From Tilletiopsis washingtonensis (taxonomy: Eukaryota > Basidiomycota > Exobasidiomycetes > Entylomatales), in NCBI RefSeq assembly GCF_003144115.1, contig NW_020312019.1, positions 62,001 through 126,000 on the forward strand: 64,000 nt of DNA, in the 5' to 3' direction. Every line of letters begins with the position of its first letter. Position 1 is the first letter of the stretch. The notes beneath the pieces are model-generated. The model had not been told where the DNA came from. It made no database searches and saw only the letters and a program-made list of their open reading frames with translations. Shown piece by piece: positions 23,955-34,203 of the stretch. The position numbers and the translations under genes were made by a program.

Positions 23955-26170
23955 GGTGGTGTCTTGGGTTGGTGGGGACGCTGCGCAGGAGAGGACGGAG
24001 GTGAGCGTGTGCGGGCTGTTGCGGCGCGGCCAGCGGGAGGGCGCACGTTGAGTTCGTTCGAGGTTGTGGTGGTGTGCAAGGAGACGGTGGAGCAGCGGGT
24101 GAGGCCTTCTTATACGAGCGCCACGCGGGCGAGACGAGGTCCGTGCTGCTGCGCTGGCACTCACGCTCTCGCGCTCTCGCCAACGGCTTGCGTTCCGGGG
24201 AGCGGAGAGTGAGAGCACGGCAGGTGGCTGTGCTGGCTCGCTGCCTGCCTGCTGAGGAGAGCAACACTGCGCGGCTGCCAGTACGGCGTCCGTGCACGAG
24301 CCGCTGAGAGGAGGCAAGTGCATCACCGCCGACGCACACGCAGCTGCAGCATGCAGCAGCACGCTGACGCCGCCTCCCGAGCGGCTCGCCGGCGGCAGAG
24401 GCTGGGGGAAAGCGGCAGGCGGCGGCGAAGCGGACTGCGAGGCGCAGCACGCAAGAGGTGGAACGTGCACCGCTGCGGCCGATGCCGATGTGGTGCCTGG
24501 CCCGCAGCGCATCAGCAGCGCAGCGGCCGCGCCAGCCGCAGTGCGCGGGGAGTGGCCGAGATCTCTCCCTCGCGAGAGAGGAGCAGCAGCGCGCAAGCCG
24601 CCGCTTCGCCGACGCCGAACCGCCGGCTCCGCAGAAGGCGCCGCCGCGCAAGTGCGGCGCAGCAGCGATGCGCGCTTCGGCACGTCGGCACGCCGATCAG
24701 ACGCCGCCGCTGCACTCTTACTGTGGAGGGGCGCCGCCTCGCCTCCGCCTCGGCGTGCCGTCAGCCAGCAGCAGCAGCATCCAGCTCGCCCATGCGCATC
24801 ACAGCTTGCTCTCGCTGGCCGCTGCAGCCTGCCGCACCTCGTCCTCGCATGCCTTCTTCGAATGCAATGCCCCGCGCGGCAGGAGGCGAGCAGAAAGACG
24901 CACAGCCTTGCGCCGGGCAAGCAGCGCATCGCATCAACGAGGCGGAAGCTCTGAGCGGCGAGGGGCCATGCGGGGGACCTCGCCCCTCTTTTGCTTGCCG
25001 CGCCGCCGGCCTGCGCGAGCGCGGCCTCAGAAGAGGGAAGCGTCGGCGCAAGGGCACTCCGCTTCCATGTGCCACCGCTCTCGAGGTCGTCGGCGGCTTC
25101 GGAGCGGCGTGCGTTGGCGGAGAGAGCGCTGAGGAGGCGAGCCGGAAATAGCCCACTCGTCCCATACTGCTGGCCTGTGATGAGCCTCGAGCACCGAGAG
25201 GCAGCGCGTGCGGGGCACCGGTTGGGCGAGTCGCAAGCGTGCGTCTCGCACAGACCATGCCTCGACGGAGCGCAGATGAATGGCAGGCATGGCGATGAGC
25301 CTTTCGAGCTCGAAGGCGGCACATTCGAGACGGCTCGTCGCCGCAGGCAAGTCGATGAGTGCGGCGTCTCGAGCGCCGGAGCCCACGTGTGCGGCACGGC
25401 GCGCCGGGCATGTGTCGTCTAGCAAAGCCACCTGACGCCCGCTGTAGGACACGAGAGGCGCTGCTGTTGCGCTCAATATCTGAGCTTACAGCGTTGGTAC
25501 AGCTCAAGCTGCCTGTGGGCGGCCCAGTACCAAGGGCACGCAAACGAGTGGATGATGCGCCACGGTGAGGCTGGCTGCGTCCACCTCGAAGCGACACGCG
25601 CTCGCGCCGCAACTCCCGCCGTTCTCTCGACCTGCAAGAAGAACATCGCAGCCATCCATTCGCCCGCGGCACGTGTGATACTGCAGCGCTGTACGCCTGC
25701 AGCTCAGGAGACAGGCAAGCCAGCTGGATGCGTGGGCCATCTCTCGCAGTAAGACCGGCGCCGGCGGGCGAGGGAGGGCGCAGCGCCGCGGGGGGCGCAG
25801 ACCGCTGCTCCCACGCCCGAGATCTGCAGCCAGCACAGCCACAGGGCGACCCCGTGTCGCTCAAGATGCGGCGCTGACGCATCCGCCTCGCTCTCTCGGG
25901 CAGAGCATTTCAGGCAGACTGACGCGGTGGATGGATGCCCACGTGTAGAAATATGATGTGGCCAGGGATTAAAGGGTGACGTGGCAGCCTCAGTGTCTGC
26001 GGGCGGCGCGGACCGAGCGGGCACGAGAGGGGCATCGCGTCGTGCGCGCGGGACGCGTCAGCCTCGAACGCGTCGTGCTCCTGCAGGCGAGCCGTTGGGA
26101 CCCGCAAATCTGCTCGCTGGCCCTCGTCTTTTCGCCCCGAGGGCGCCGGATCGCCCCCGCCCAAAAGGCA
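23955..26170. other. Long GC-rich gene-free region
   Basis: About 2.2 kb with no recognisable protein, although several frames stay open for 200-490 codons. Those frames overlap on both strands, are Arg/Ala/Ser-rich and show no domain, which is what GC bias alone produces. The region separates two TATA-box genes transcribed in opposite directions, so it is likely a long divergent promoter. Confidence 0.5.
24109..24114 (-). promoter_or_regulatory. TATA box of the CipC-like gene
   Basis: TATAAG on the minus strand, about 155 nt before the ATG. Only three genes in the window show a clear TATA box. Confidence 0.6.
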
Positions 26171-26176
26171 TATAAG
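26171..26176 (+). promoter_or_regulatory. TATA box of the orphan gene at 26308
   Basis: TATAAG about 132 nt before the ATG, in a pyrimidine-rich promoter. The downstream leader contains a short tandem repeat of CTAGACACCCCT type (about 26268-26290). Confidence 0.7.
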
Positions 26177-26307
26177 GAGGGCCTCCCCCCGGGCCCCTCT
26201 CGCCGCGCCCACTTTCTCTTCCACCACACACCTCCCTGCCCTCCGCAGACACATCCACCTTTGGACACCCTCTAGACACCCCTCTAGACACAGAAACTTC
26301 GTACAAG

Positions 26308-27336
26308 ATGAACAGCAACCTCAGCTTCAACTCGCTGCTTGCTGCGTTCCCGATGCCGCCGCGCAAGGAGTGCGAGTCGGAGCAGTGCGGCGAGGCATGC
26401 GCTGCCAACAAGCGTGCCTCGCAGCTGCGTCCGCTCCTCCTCGCCGCGGCGGCGACGTCGCAGCCCGCGCAAGAGAAGCGCAAGTCGATGCTGAAGCCGC
26501 TCACGCTCGTGATCAAGCGCGACAGCCTTTCGCTCAGCCGCGCATCCATCCAGACCAACAGCAGTGAGCAGAGCGAGACGACGAGCGAGAGCAGTGAGGC
26601 CTCCTCGTCGTGCTCGTCGGAGGGGGAGTCTGAGTGCACGGCAAGTGAGGCCTGCTCGACTCCTGCCTCGAGCGTCTGCTCGTCGCCCGTGCTCTCGGCG
26701 TCGAGCGAGCTTTGCTCGTCGCGCGTCAACAGCATCCCGTCGAAGCACGCGCTGCCATCCGCGCACGGCGCATGCATGCTCGGCGACGCTGCCATCCAGG
26801 CTCGTCGTCGTCGTGCTGCCGTTGTCGGCGTCGCTGCGCAGCAGCCGGCGGATGCATGCATCCCCGTGCGCATCGTGCTCAACGACGGTGCTGAGGCACC
26901 GCTCACGCACGCCGTGTGGCTCAAGGTCGCGCTCGCCGCGCTCGCCGCGCAGCCGCCGCTGCCACTGCCGCAGGTGTTTGGCGCCGTGTCCAGCGAGTCG
27001 CCCGAGGACTCGTGGGACTGCGAGCTGCTCTGCCCCGTTGCGCGCTCCAGCCGAACTGGTCGCTGGGTCGCAGCACAGGCTGTCGCCGCTCGTGCTGCCC
27101 GCGCTGTGGCTGCTGCTGTGGCGGAGGCCGTCAAGACGCCTGCGCCTGCGTACTCGGCCATGTCGGGCCTCGACGACACGCTCGCACAGCTCGATGAACT
27201 CATGGCCGCATTCGAGTCGTACGCCGACGAGGAGGAGGCGGAGAGCCTCGTTGCTGCGATTGCGGACGTGGCCGACAGTGAGAGCATGCTGCTCTGGCTG
27301 CAGAGCGAGCAGCAGCAGGTCGGATGGGCGCTGTAA
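26308..27336 (+). CDS. Intronless Ser/Ala-rich orphan protein, 342 residues
   Basis: A single exon with ATG in the context CAAGATGAAC, downstream of a TATA box and a C-rich leader. The N-terminal third holds SNLSFNSLLAAFPMPPRKE and several Cys (ESEQCGEAC). A Ser/Glu/Cys-rich low-complexity stretch follows (residues about 85-140). The C-terminal half looks folded: VRIVLNDGAEAPLTHAVWLKVALAALAAQ, an Ala-rich helix, then an acidic helical tail with LDDTLAQLDELMAAFESYADEEEAE. No signal peptide or membrane helix. I do not recognise the family. The TATA box, lack of introns and long upstream region are typical of strongly regulated fungal genes; this is inference. Confidence 0.72.
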   Translation: MNSNLSFNSLLAAFPMPPRKECESEQCGEACAANKRASQLRPLLLAAAATSQPAQEKRKSMLKPLTLVIKRDSLSLSRASIQTNSSEQSETTSESSEASSSCSSEGESECTASEACSTPASSVCSSPVLSASSELCSSRVNSIPSKHALPSAHGACMLGDAAIQARRRRAAVVGVAAQQPADACIPVRIVLNDGAEAPLTHAVWLKVALAALAAQPPLPLPQVFGAVSSESPEDSWDCELLCPVARSSRTGRWVAAQAVAARAARAVAAAVAEAVKTPAPAYSAMSGLDDTLAQLDELMAAFESYADEEEAESLVAAIADVADSESMLLWLQSEQQQVGWAL

Positions 27337-28068
27337 GAGCGGTACGCGCCCACCGACGGCTGTGCCTCGGCCAGCTGAGCTCGGCGAGCTAGGCCAGGGA
27401 CGGCAGAGAGAGAGGGGACTACGCCGACTGCGTCGAGAGGATGGATGCTTGCATCTAGACATCATCCGCGATCGGGCCGTCCCTCTCTTCTCGAGCCGAC
27501 CTGCGCCACACGTGGGTTTCGGACAGCGGTGTCGCCCCCCATGCGAGAGGCTCGGACAGTGGTGTCGCCCTCGCCTCGACAAGAGAGAGCAAAAGCCGAT
27601 CTGCTCGTTGCGTCGAGAAGGGGCAAAGACGCTCGTCGTCTTGGCCCTCATCCGCAGAGCTCATCGAGCGGTCGCTCTCTGGTCGTCGAGATGAGGCATG
27701 CATGAGTTGGCATGCCTCACGCTTGAGTGCAGCAGGCAAAGCCGCTTGTGCTGCGTTGAACGAGGACGAGGTCCTCGATCCGCAATGAGCTGCCTTGCTC
27801 GCAGTGCTGCTTCAAGCAACCCTCAAAAGTGCCGCGGCACACCCCTCAAAAGCGCTTCGGCGCACTCGGCCCTTCAACTGGCCCCATACCCAGCTCGCTT
27901 CTCTGTCTCGCATCGTGCTCGTGCTGCTCTGCTCTTCTCTGCTTCGCAAGTCTCGTCTGCTCTGCTCGGCCTTCTCGGTCTCGCAAGGTTCTGCTCTTCT
28001 GCATTCGGCGCTGCACGTCACCAAGAGCATCGCGGTCTCCTCAAGCACTCGTCCGTCCCTCGGCGTCG
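27337..28068. other. Non-coding region before the intron-unit array
   Basis: About 730 nt without a recognisable protein. From about 27900 the plus strand is pyrimidine-rich (many CTCTGCT blocks and two CTTCTCGGTCTCGCAAG-like phrases). This could be a promoter or first exon for the array that follows. Confidence 0.45.
27519..27570. repeat. Two-copy direct repeat, 19 nt
   Basis: TCGGACAGCGGTGTCGCCC at 27519-27537 recurs with one change at 27552-27570, a period of 33 nt. It lies in the non-coding zone after the orphan gene. Confidence 0.85.
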
Positions 28069-28653
28069 CCGAGTGAGTGTGGGAGCAGAGTGCTGGAGCA
28101 GCTGACGACACAAGTTGTGCAGGTACAAAGCAACAAGAGGCGCCCAAAAGCCTCTCTCATTCCCGAGTGAGTGTTGCTCGTGCTAGTCGCGAACAGCTGA
28201 CGACACTAGTGGAGCACGTACGAATAGATAGGAGGCGCAAGTAAGCCTCTCTCTCTCTCTCCTTTCGTTCGCGAGCCGAGTGAGTTGCATTGTCGGGTGT
28301 CGGGGACAGCTGACGACACCCGCGTTGAAGGCTTGAGGCCGTCTTGCACGTGTCCGACGAGAGTTTGCCGCTCCGAGTGAGTGATGCTCTTGTAGCTTTG
28401 AGCAGCTGACGACACTCGGTGCGAAGGTACGAGTCCTTCAGGTCTTGCAGTCTCGCGCGTGCGTCCCTCGTTGCCGAGTGAGTGGCGCTCTTCGTGGGCG
28501 TGAACAGTTGACGACCTTCGTTGTAAAGGCACTAGAGTCGCTCGCAAGTGTCGCGCCGCGTCGCCGAGTGAGTGAAACTCTAGTCCCCTTGAGCAGCTGA
28601 CGACCCTCGCTGTGCCCGCGCTAGGTCCCTCCGCCATCTCCGACGACGATCGA
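28069..28653 (+). ncRNA. Putative multi-exon non-coding transcript made of six tandem exon/intron units
   Basis: Six units repeat every 90-113 nt. Each has CCGA then GTGAGT, 34-35 nt later a CAGCTGACGAC-type branch site, and 13-20 nt after that an AAG, CAG or TAG. Read as introns they are 28073-28122 (50 nt), 28167-28209 (43), 28280-28330 (51), 28377-28426 (50), 28478-28528 (51) and 28568-28624 (57), the same size as coding introns nearby (50-57 nt in the carnitine acetyltransferase gene). The exons between them are 44, 70, 46, 51 and 39 nt. The 70-nt exon has stops in all three frames, so the spliced product would not code. Exon starts also resemble each other (AAGGTACGAG-like), so exon plus intron was duplicated. 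The last exon would run antisense into the RAV1 3' end. Transcription is not shown by sequence alone. Confidence 0.55.
28136..28155 (+). repeat. Small hairpin in exon 1 of the array
   Basis: AGAGGC pairs with GCCTCT across an 8-nt loop (28136-28141 with 28150-28155). A related stem, GAGGC/GCCTC, is at 28232-28236 and 28245-28249 in the next exon. Confidence 0.6.
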
Positions 28654-31600
28654 TCAGAAGCCAAACGAGTCGAAGGAGAACTCCTGCGCTCCCTGCTGCT
28701 GCGTCGCGGCATTGCTCGACTTGAGCATCGTCGGCAAGCGCGGCGGAGGCGCCGGCGCCGGCTTGCTCGGCTGCTCCTCCTCGACCGTCGGCTCTGCCTT
28801 GACCGTCGCAACTGCCGCAGGCTCCTCGCGCACGGCGGCCTGCGGCGCGCGCAAGCTCTGTGCCACAAGCTCCGAGTCATCAATGACGCGCGACGCTCGG
28901 CGCATCAGACTGCTGCGCCGGCGCACCGCAGTCGGACTCGCAGGCGGCGAGCGAGACATCGGCGCCTCGCTGCTGGGCGTCTCGATGTAGAGCGCGCTGA
29001 ACAAGTCGGCCGCAATGTCCGAGCTCGCGGCGGCTGCCGACGGCGGCGCAAGCACCGTCGAGGATGGCGGCGCTGCTGCAGAGCCCAGATCCGGCGCGTC
29101 GAAGGACCAATTGCGCAGCAGCGCCAGGCCGAGAGCATGGCAGCCTGTGTGAGTGATACACCTAAGCCTCACGGCGACAGCTCAGCACTCCTCCTCCCGC
29201 CCACGCACCTTGACTGCGCAGCACGCGGTTGATGTGCAGCACAAAGTCGCGCTCGAGCTGCTCGGAGATGGTCGCCGTGCCGCGCAGAGTCTGCAGGGAC
29301 TTGTGCTTCAACTGGCCGAAGAGGATCGCCAGCGACGCATCGGCGTAGTGCCCGTCGCCCGCCTTGGCGTCGGCCGGCATCATCTCTGCAACGTCGGCAT
29401 CGGCCAGCAGCTCGGTGAAGGGAACCTGAGGGGCCGTGGAATGAGAGCTCAGGTTGGGGTGGGACCCTTTTGTGTGAGACTGAGACGGTGTGTGAACGTA
29501 CCAGGATGACGCGCACGGCGAGATCGCGGCGCTTGAGCAGCCAGAAGGCCCAGCTGGCGAGCCAGCGGTAGCCCTGCTCGAACGCGAGCGGCAGCACGCG
29601 CTTGCGCAGCAGTTCGCTGAACACGGGCCCGTCGTCGCTGCCTTCGCGCACGCGTGCGAGGGCGAGGGCCAGGGGCAGGTCGTCTAGGTTGCGGACGCAG
29701 ACGTTGACGGCGTCGCGCAGGCTGTCGCCCAGCATGAAGAATGTGGCCGCGAAGTCTGCATGCGGGTGTAAGCGTGAGACTGTACAGCTGCCGTGTGCGT
29801 GCAACTCACCAAAGCGGCGCTGGCTGAGCAGCGCAAAGGCATTCTTGAGCGCCGCAGTGCGCCAGCGTTCCTCGCTAAAGTCCTTGGCGAGGAACGCGAG
29901 CATCTTCTGCTGTTCTGGATGCCAGGCTGCCTGTCTCCAGAGGTTCTGCACCAGGCGATGCTTGCCGAGAGCGTAGTAGAAGAGACTGCACTTGACCGGA
30001 TCACGGTCGTTGCCCGACATGTACTGAGCGCGCGCCACTTGCTCCGCCACGGCGCGTAGCTCGGAGTGCGAGCGCAGCCACATGAAGATGCCCGAGGCGC
30101 GCGCCGCATCCCACGTCAGCTGGCCGTCATACGCCTGCGTCAGGGCGCCTTGCAGCACCTCTTGACTGGTGCTGTGGTACGCCCACAGCATGTCGCGGTA
30201 CTTGAGCCGCGCGAGAGGATCGCTTGTGGGCTGGTTGACGAAGCAGCGCAGCGCAACGAGGTACCGAAGACCGTTGTCGTCGAGCGAGCGTCGTTGCTCG
30301 TTGACCTGTGCCGGGCATCAGCGAAGCCCATGCTGCCGTGCGTGAGCTGACTGACCTCGTCGATGGTGCGCAGCAGCACACGCAGCTGTGCAAGCTCAGC
30401 CGCGTCGAGGTCGCCGACGGTCGTGCTCTCGAGCGTCGTGATGAGGTCTGCCATCAAGCCCGACGAGTACTCGAGGGCGTCGCTGCGGCGACTCCCGTCA
30501 GCAGACGTCGCCGTTGTCGCACATGGCGACACTCACCTGGCCTGCGCCTCGGCAGTCTCATCAAACAGAGGCTGTCCCTGCGCCGCACGCTCTGGCTGCG
30601 TTGAGCCGCTCAGTTCGTCGAGGTACACATCGACCGGCAAGCTGTCTGGCCGCAGCGGTGCGGCGTCCTCGTTCGCCTGCGCGGCCTTGGCGAGCAGCAC
30701 GACGACCATCTTTGCGACGTCGAGGCGATCTGTGAACAGCATGTGTCAGCGCAGGCCGGCATCCTTTCCGAAAGGCCGCACGCACTCCACTGCAGCAGCT
30801 GCCAGAGCATCAGAGGGTGGAAGTCGGACAATGGGCCGCTCTGCTTGGCCGCAAGCTCGGCGATATGTCGCGGCCTTGCGGGAGCGACATCACCCTCTGC
30901 TTGCGCGCCGCTGGGTGTGAGGTAAGGCCCGTATGCATGGATCTCTGCCTGGGTAGCGACCAGCAGCTGGCCATTGGCAAGCCACTCGACGTCGACGATA
31001 GGCTCGCATGCCAGTGCGCCCAGCTCGACCTGAGCCAGTGCCTCCCAGCGCGCCGCGCCGATGCGCCGGACATCTTCGTTGATGCCTCGTCGGCGTGGCG
31101 CAAGCAGCGTCACGCTCGTCTGCGTCGCAACGGCAAGCAGCGACGCAAAGCTCTCGGGCGCCCAGGCCAGTGCGCAGATGTCGGCGGGCCAGTCCTGTGC
31201 GTGCTCCAGGCCAGAAGAAAAGGCAGACGCTCGAGTGTCCCAGATGGTCACCTGCGCGTTGCCCGCGCTGCTCGTTGACGCCAGCGCAACAAGGCTCAAT
31301 TCGGAAGCCCGCGCATGGCGCACTTGACTGGCAGCACACTCGAGGCGCGAGGAGCGAGTCCAGTTGCTCTCTCTGCGCGTCCAGCTCTCTAGTGTGCCGT
31401 CGACGCCGAGCGTGAAGATGGTCGCAGTCGAGGCAAACACGAGCCGCGGCGCGCTCTTGACTGCAAGTTGATGCGAGCTGCTGCCTTGCAGGACGCTCGC
31501 TTCTGAAGTGACGAGAATCGGGGCCTCGCTGCCAAGCAACACGGCTGCGAGAGAAGCATCTTGCGGCATCGCATGCGACGTGGAGCTGCCATCGCGGCGA

Positions 31601-33305
31601 TGCAGCGTCACACAGTCGCCGTCGTGCGTTGCGTACGAGTCTTCGGCGAGAGCGACGATGCGGCCGCCTTTCGCCTCGCAGCTCTGCAAGCCTCGCTGTG
31701 AGCCACGCTTGCAGGCGGACCAGATGCGACCTTCGTCCTGCGCCACGCTAGCGACTCGCCCGTGGCCGGGAGCGCTGAGCAATCCTTCAATGAGCTTCGT
31801 GTGCGGCACTTGCGCCGGTGCGCATGCATGCAGCCCGCCTGAGCCCTCGAAGAATGCAGCGGGCGCCAGAGTGTAGCTGGCGTGCTGTAGACGCAGAACT
31901 GCAGCGGGCGCCGAAGGCTCAGCGCCTGACGGCACGGCCAGCGGCTCGAGCGAGGCGGGCAGCACGGGCAGACTGGACGGCGTGCTGAGCACCGTGTAGA
32001 TGCTGTGCAGCGTCGGCGGTGCTCGATCGACGTTCTGTAAGCAGAGACGTGAGCTGAGCCGTCAATCACCGCAAGGACATGACAAACGCACAGCGAGCGC
32101 CTTGAGCGTCAGGTTGCCATTCGAGAGGCCGAGGAAGAGATCCGGCGCCTCTCCGACCGCCTCGAGTCTGCGCACTGCTCCCTCTCTCATCTCTGCCTCG
32201 CGCTGCGTGTCGGTGCGCAAGCCCACGGCCGCCAGTTCCGTCTGGCGCGCGTACGCCGCCTTTGTCGCCTCGAGCGCGCCGGCCACGTGCTTTGCTGCGA
32301 GGTACGACGGCTCGGCGCCTCCCATGGCTGAGGGACACATGGCCGCCCAGAGCCGCGGCTGGCCGGGAGTATCGATCACCGGCGCCCAAAGACGGATCGT
32401 GCCGTCGGTCGTGGTGGTGAGAAGCGCCTCGGTCTGTCTGTGCTCGGGCATGTCAGCGATGCGGCATTCCCCTTAGGACGCAAGCGTCGCCTCACCCAGA
32501 GCTGTCCGGCGCCTGGCGCCACGCAAAGCTCCGCAACGGGCGCAAGTGCGTCAGCTCGGCGCGCAGGCGCGGACGGGGCCGCTCATCGGCCTTGCCGCTG
32601 CAGGCCCACAGCAGGACCCGATCATCGTCGCGCGTCGCAGCGGCGAAGACGACGCCGTCCGGGCTCCAGCGGGCTGCCAGGATGGGCTGAGGACAGCGAC
32701 GCCGCCATACCCTACGCCATGGCTGCAGCGGCGAGCTCTCGTCGAGTGTCCAGAGCGAGATGGAACGCTGGGCGCCGACGAGCAGCTTGCCTGCCGGCTG
32801 TGCGTCAGCGCCAAAGGCCAGCAAGGTAAGCCCAGCAGCGACACGCCTCACCTTCGCGCAGATCCAGCGCCGTCGCTTCGCCGTCCTCGTCCTGCGCAAG
32901 CTCAAAGGCCGAGTGCTGCTTCCACAGTCCAGTGCCCGTGCGTGTCCAGACGGCGATGTGCTGCCGCAGTGCCGCGACGATCTGCGCCGGAGATCAGGGC
33001 GCTGCGAGGAGACGCCGCACGGCGACACTCACCAGTGGCCCGACCTCGCCGCCGCCCTCGCCGCACGCCAGTGCATCCAGCACAGCGTCGCGCTGCTGCG
33101 CCTCAGGAAAGGCGAGGGCGTGCACGGCCGCATGGTCTGCGCCGCGCACTACGAGGCTCGGCGTGCTGCCGGCGGCGTGCACGAAGAGCTGGGTGCGCGC
33201 GGTGCGCGAGTAGTGCGCTGCGGTGTGCGCCGGCGCCGAGCTTGACGTCGAGGCGTGCGCCAGCTGCGGCACGGCCGACGGCACAGCGACGGCGGCGGCG
33301 GCCAT
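28654..33305 (-). CDS. RAV1: Rav1, WD40 scaffold of the RAVE V-ATPase assembly complex
   Basis: Rav1, with Skp1 and Rav2, reassembles V1 onto Vo at the vacuole. About ten short introns interrupt the gene. The N-terminal WD40 blades are visible (HIAVWTRTGTGLWKQ, AARWSPDGVVFAAATRDDDRVLLW, DGTIRLWAPV, ADICALAWAPESFASLLAVATQTSVTLL). The Rav1p_C-type region shows LRYLVALRCFVNQ, DPLARLKYRDMLWAYHS, SGIFMWLRS, SLFYYALGKHRLVQNLWRQA, LLSQRRF, FFMLGDSLRDAVNVC, and GYRWLASWAFWLLKRRDLAVRVI, which is diagnostic. The tail is Pro/Ala-rich and ends in FSFDSFGF. The start at 33305 (MAAAAVAVPSAV) is preferred over an upstream in-frame ATG, whose extra sequence looks like leader. Confidence 0.92.
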
Positions 33306-34203
33306 GCTGCAGAGCTGGATGATGCTGGGCCGAGGGGTGTGCGGCGGGTGCGGGCGGTGGAGGTCGGGAGGCTGGGTCTGCCGTTGCCGAGGCCTCTCTC
33401 GCTGCCAACGCGCCCATGCCGCTCCCACGCCCGCCGCGGTTTATCCGTGCCGCTCCCATGGGCGCCTGGCGTGCTCGCCCTGCCTGACGTGCTCCGCTGA
33501 GGAATCAAGCCCCTCTTACTCGGTGCGCTCGGCCAGAGCCGCGGCCTGCTACTCTCTTACTGTCAATCTCGCAGGCTGTTCCGACGCTGCGGGACAGACG
33601 AAAGCCACACATCGGGCGAGGGTTAGGCAGCCCGGCAGCTGCACCTGGAGGACGCGGCGCTCACGGCCGACACTGACATCCGCTCCTTTTCCAGGCCCCC
33701 ATCCTCGCGCCTTTTCGATCATCTCCGTCATTTCTGTGGCGCAGCGTCTCAGCGTGCCAAGGCTCGCTGCAGCAGCCAGCTGCATCTCGCCAATTTGATC
33801 ATCTGCGGAGCGTCCGCGAGTGAGCCACGTCGGAGTGAGAAGACGCGTGTGCGGGACGTGGTCCAGGCCCTTGACATGCACCTCCAGGGTCTGCCCGACG
33901 GGGGTAGTGGCGGCGTGGGGGTCTCTGCGTCCCTCTCGTCGTCGCCTTTGTCGCATGAGCAACATCGAGGAGCGTCAGCACGAAGGGCTGGCAGCGGGAG
34001 CCGCGGGAGCAGATGGGCCGCGGCAATTTGCAATTCGCGCCGCGGCTACTGGACATCTGGCGGTGCTGCGATCGGGCCGGAGCACCGCATGGAGCGCAGC
34101 AGCTAGCCTTCAAGACATGCGCGCTTGCCGCATCGCCTCTCAGGCTCTCACTCCCACACCCACATCCACACATCCCGCTCTGCCTGCTGACCGCCTCGCC
34201 GCC
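33306..34203. other. Divergent intergenic region between RAV1 and the Zn2Cys6 gene
   Basis: About 900 nt with no recognisable gene and no clear TATA box. It should contain both promoters. Confidence 0.5.

Noticed and set aside
23928-25397. 489-codon minus-strand frame running into the CipC-like start
   Set aside because: The real gene starts at MGFFSSDS (23954) after a TATA box; the extension upstream is low-complexity and has no family match.
28069-28624. Could the six-unit array be a CRISPR array or a set of box C/D snoRNAs?
   Set aside because: The repeated parts are short, diverged and split into two blocks at fixed spacing, unlike CRISPR repeats, and the organism is a eukaryote. C boxes (TGATGA) are not consistently present, and each unit is short for a snoRNA. 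Donor, branch and acceptor order fits introns better.
33306-33428. Upstream in-frame ATG for RAV1 (33428)
   Set aside because: The extra 41 residues are Arg/Pro-rich leader-like sequence; the downstream ATG begins the family-like N-terminus.
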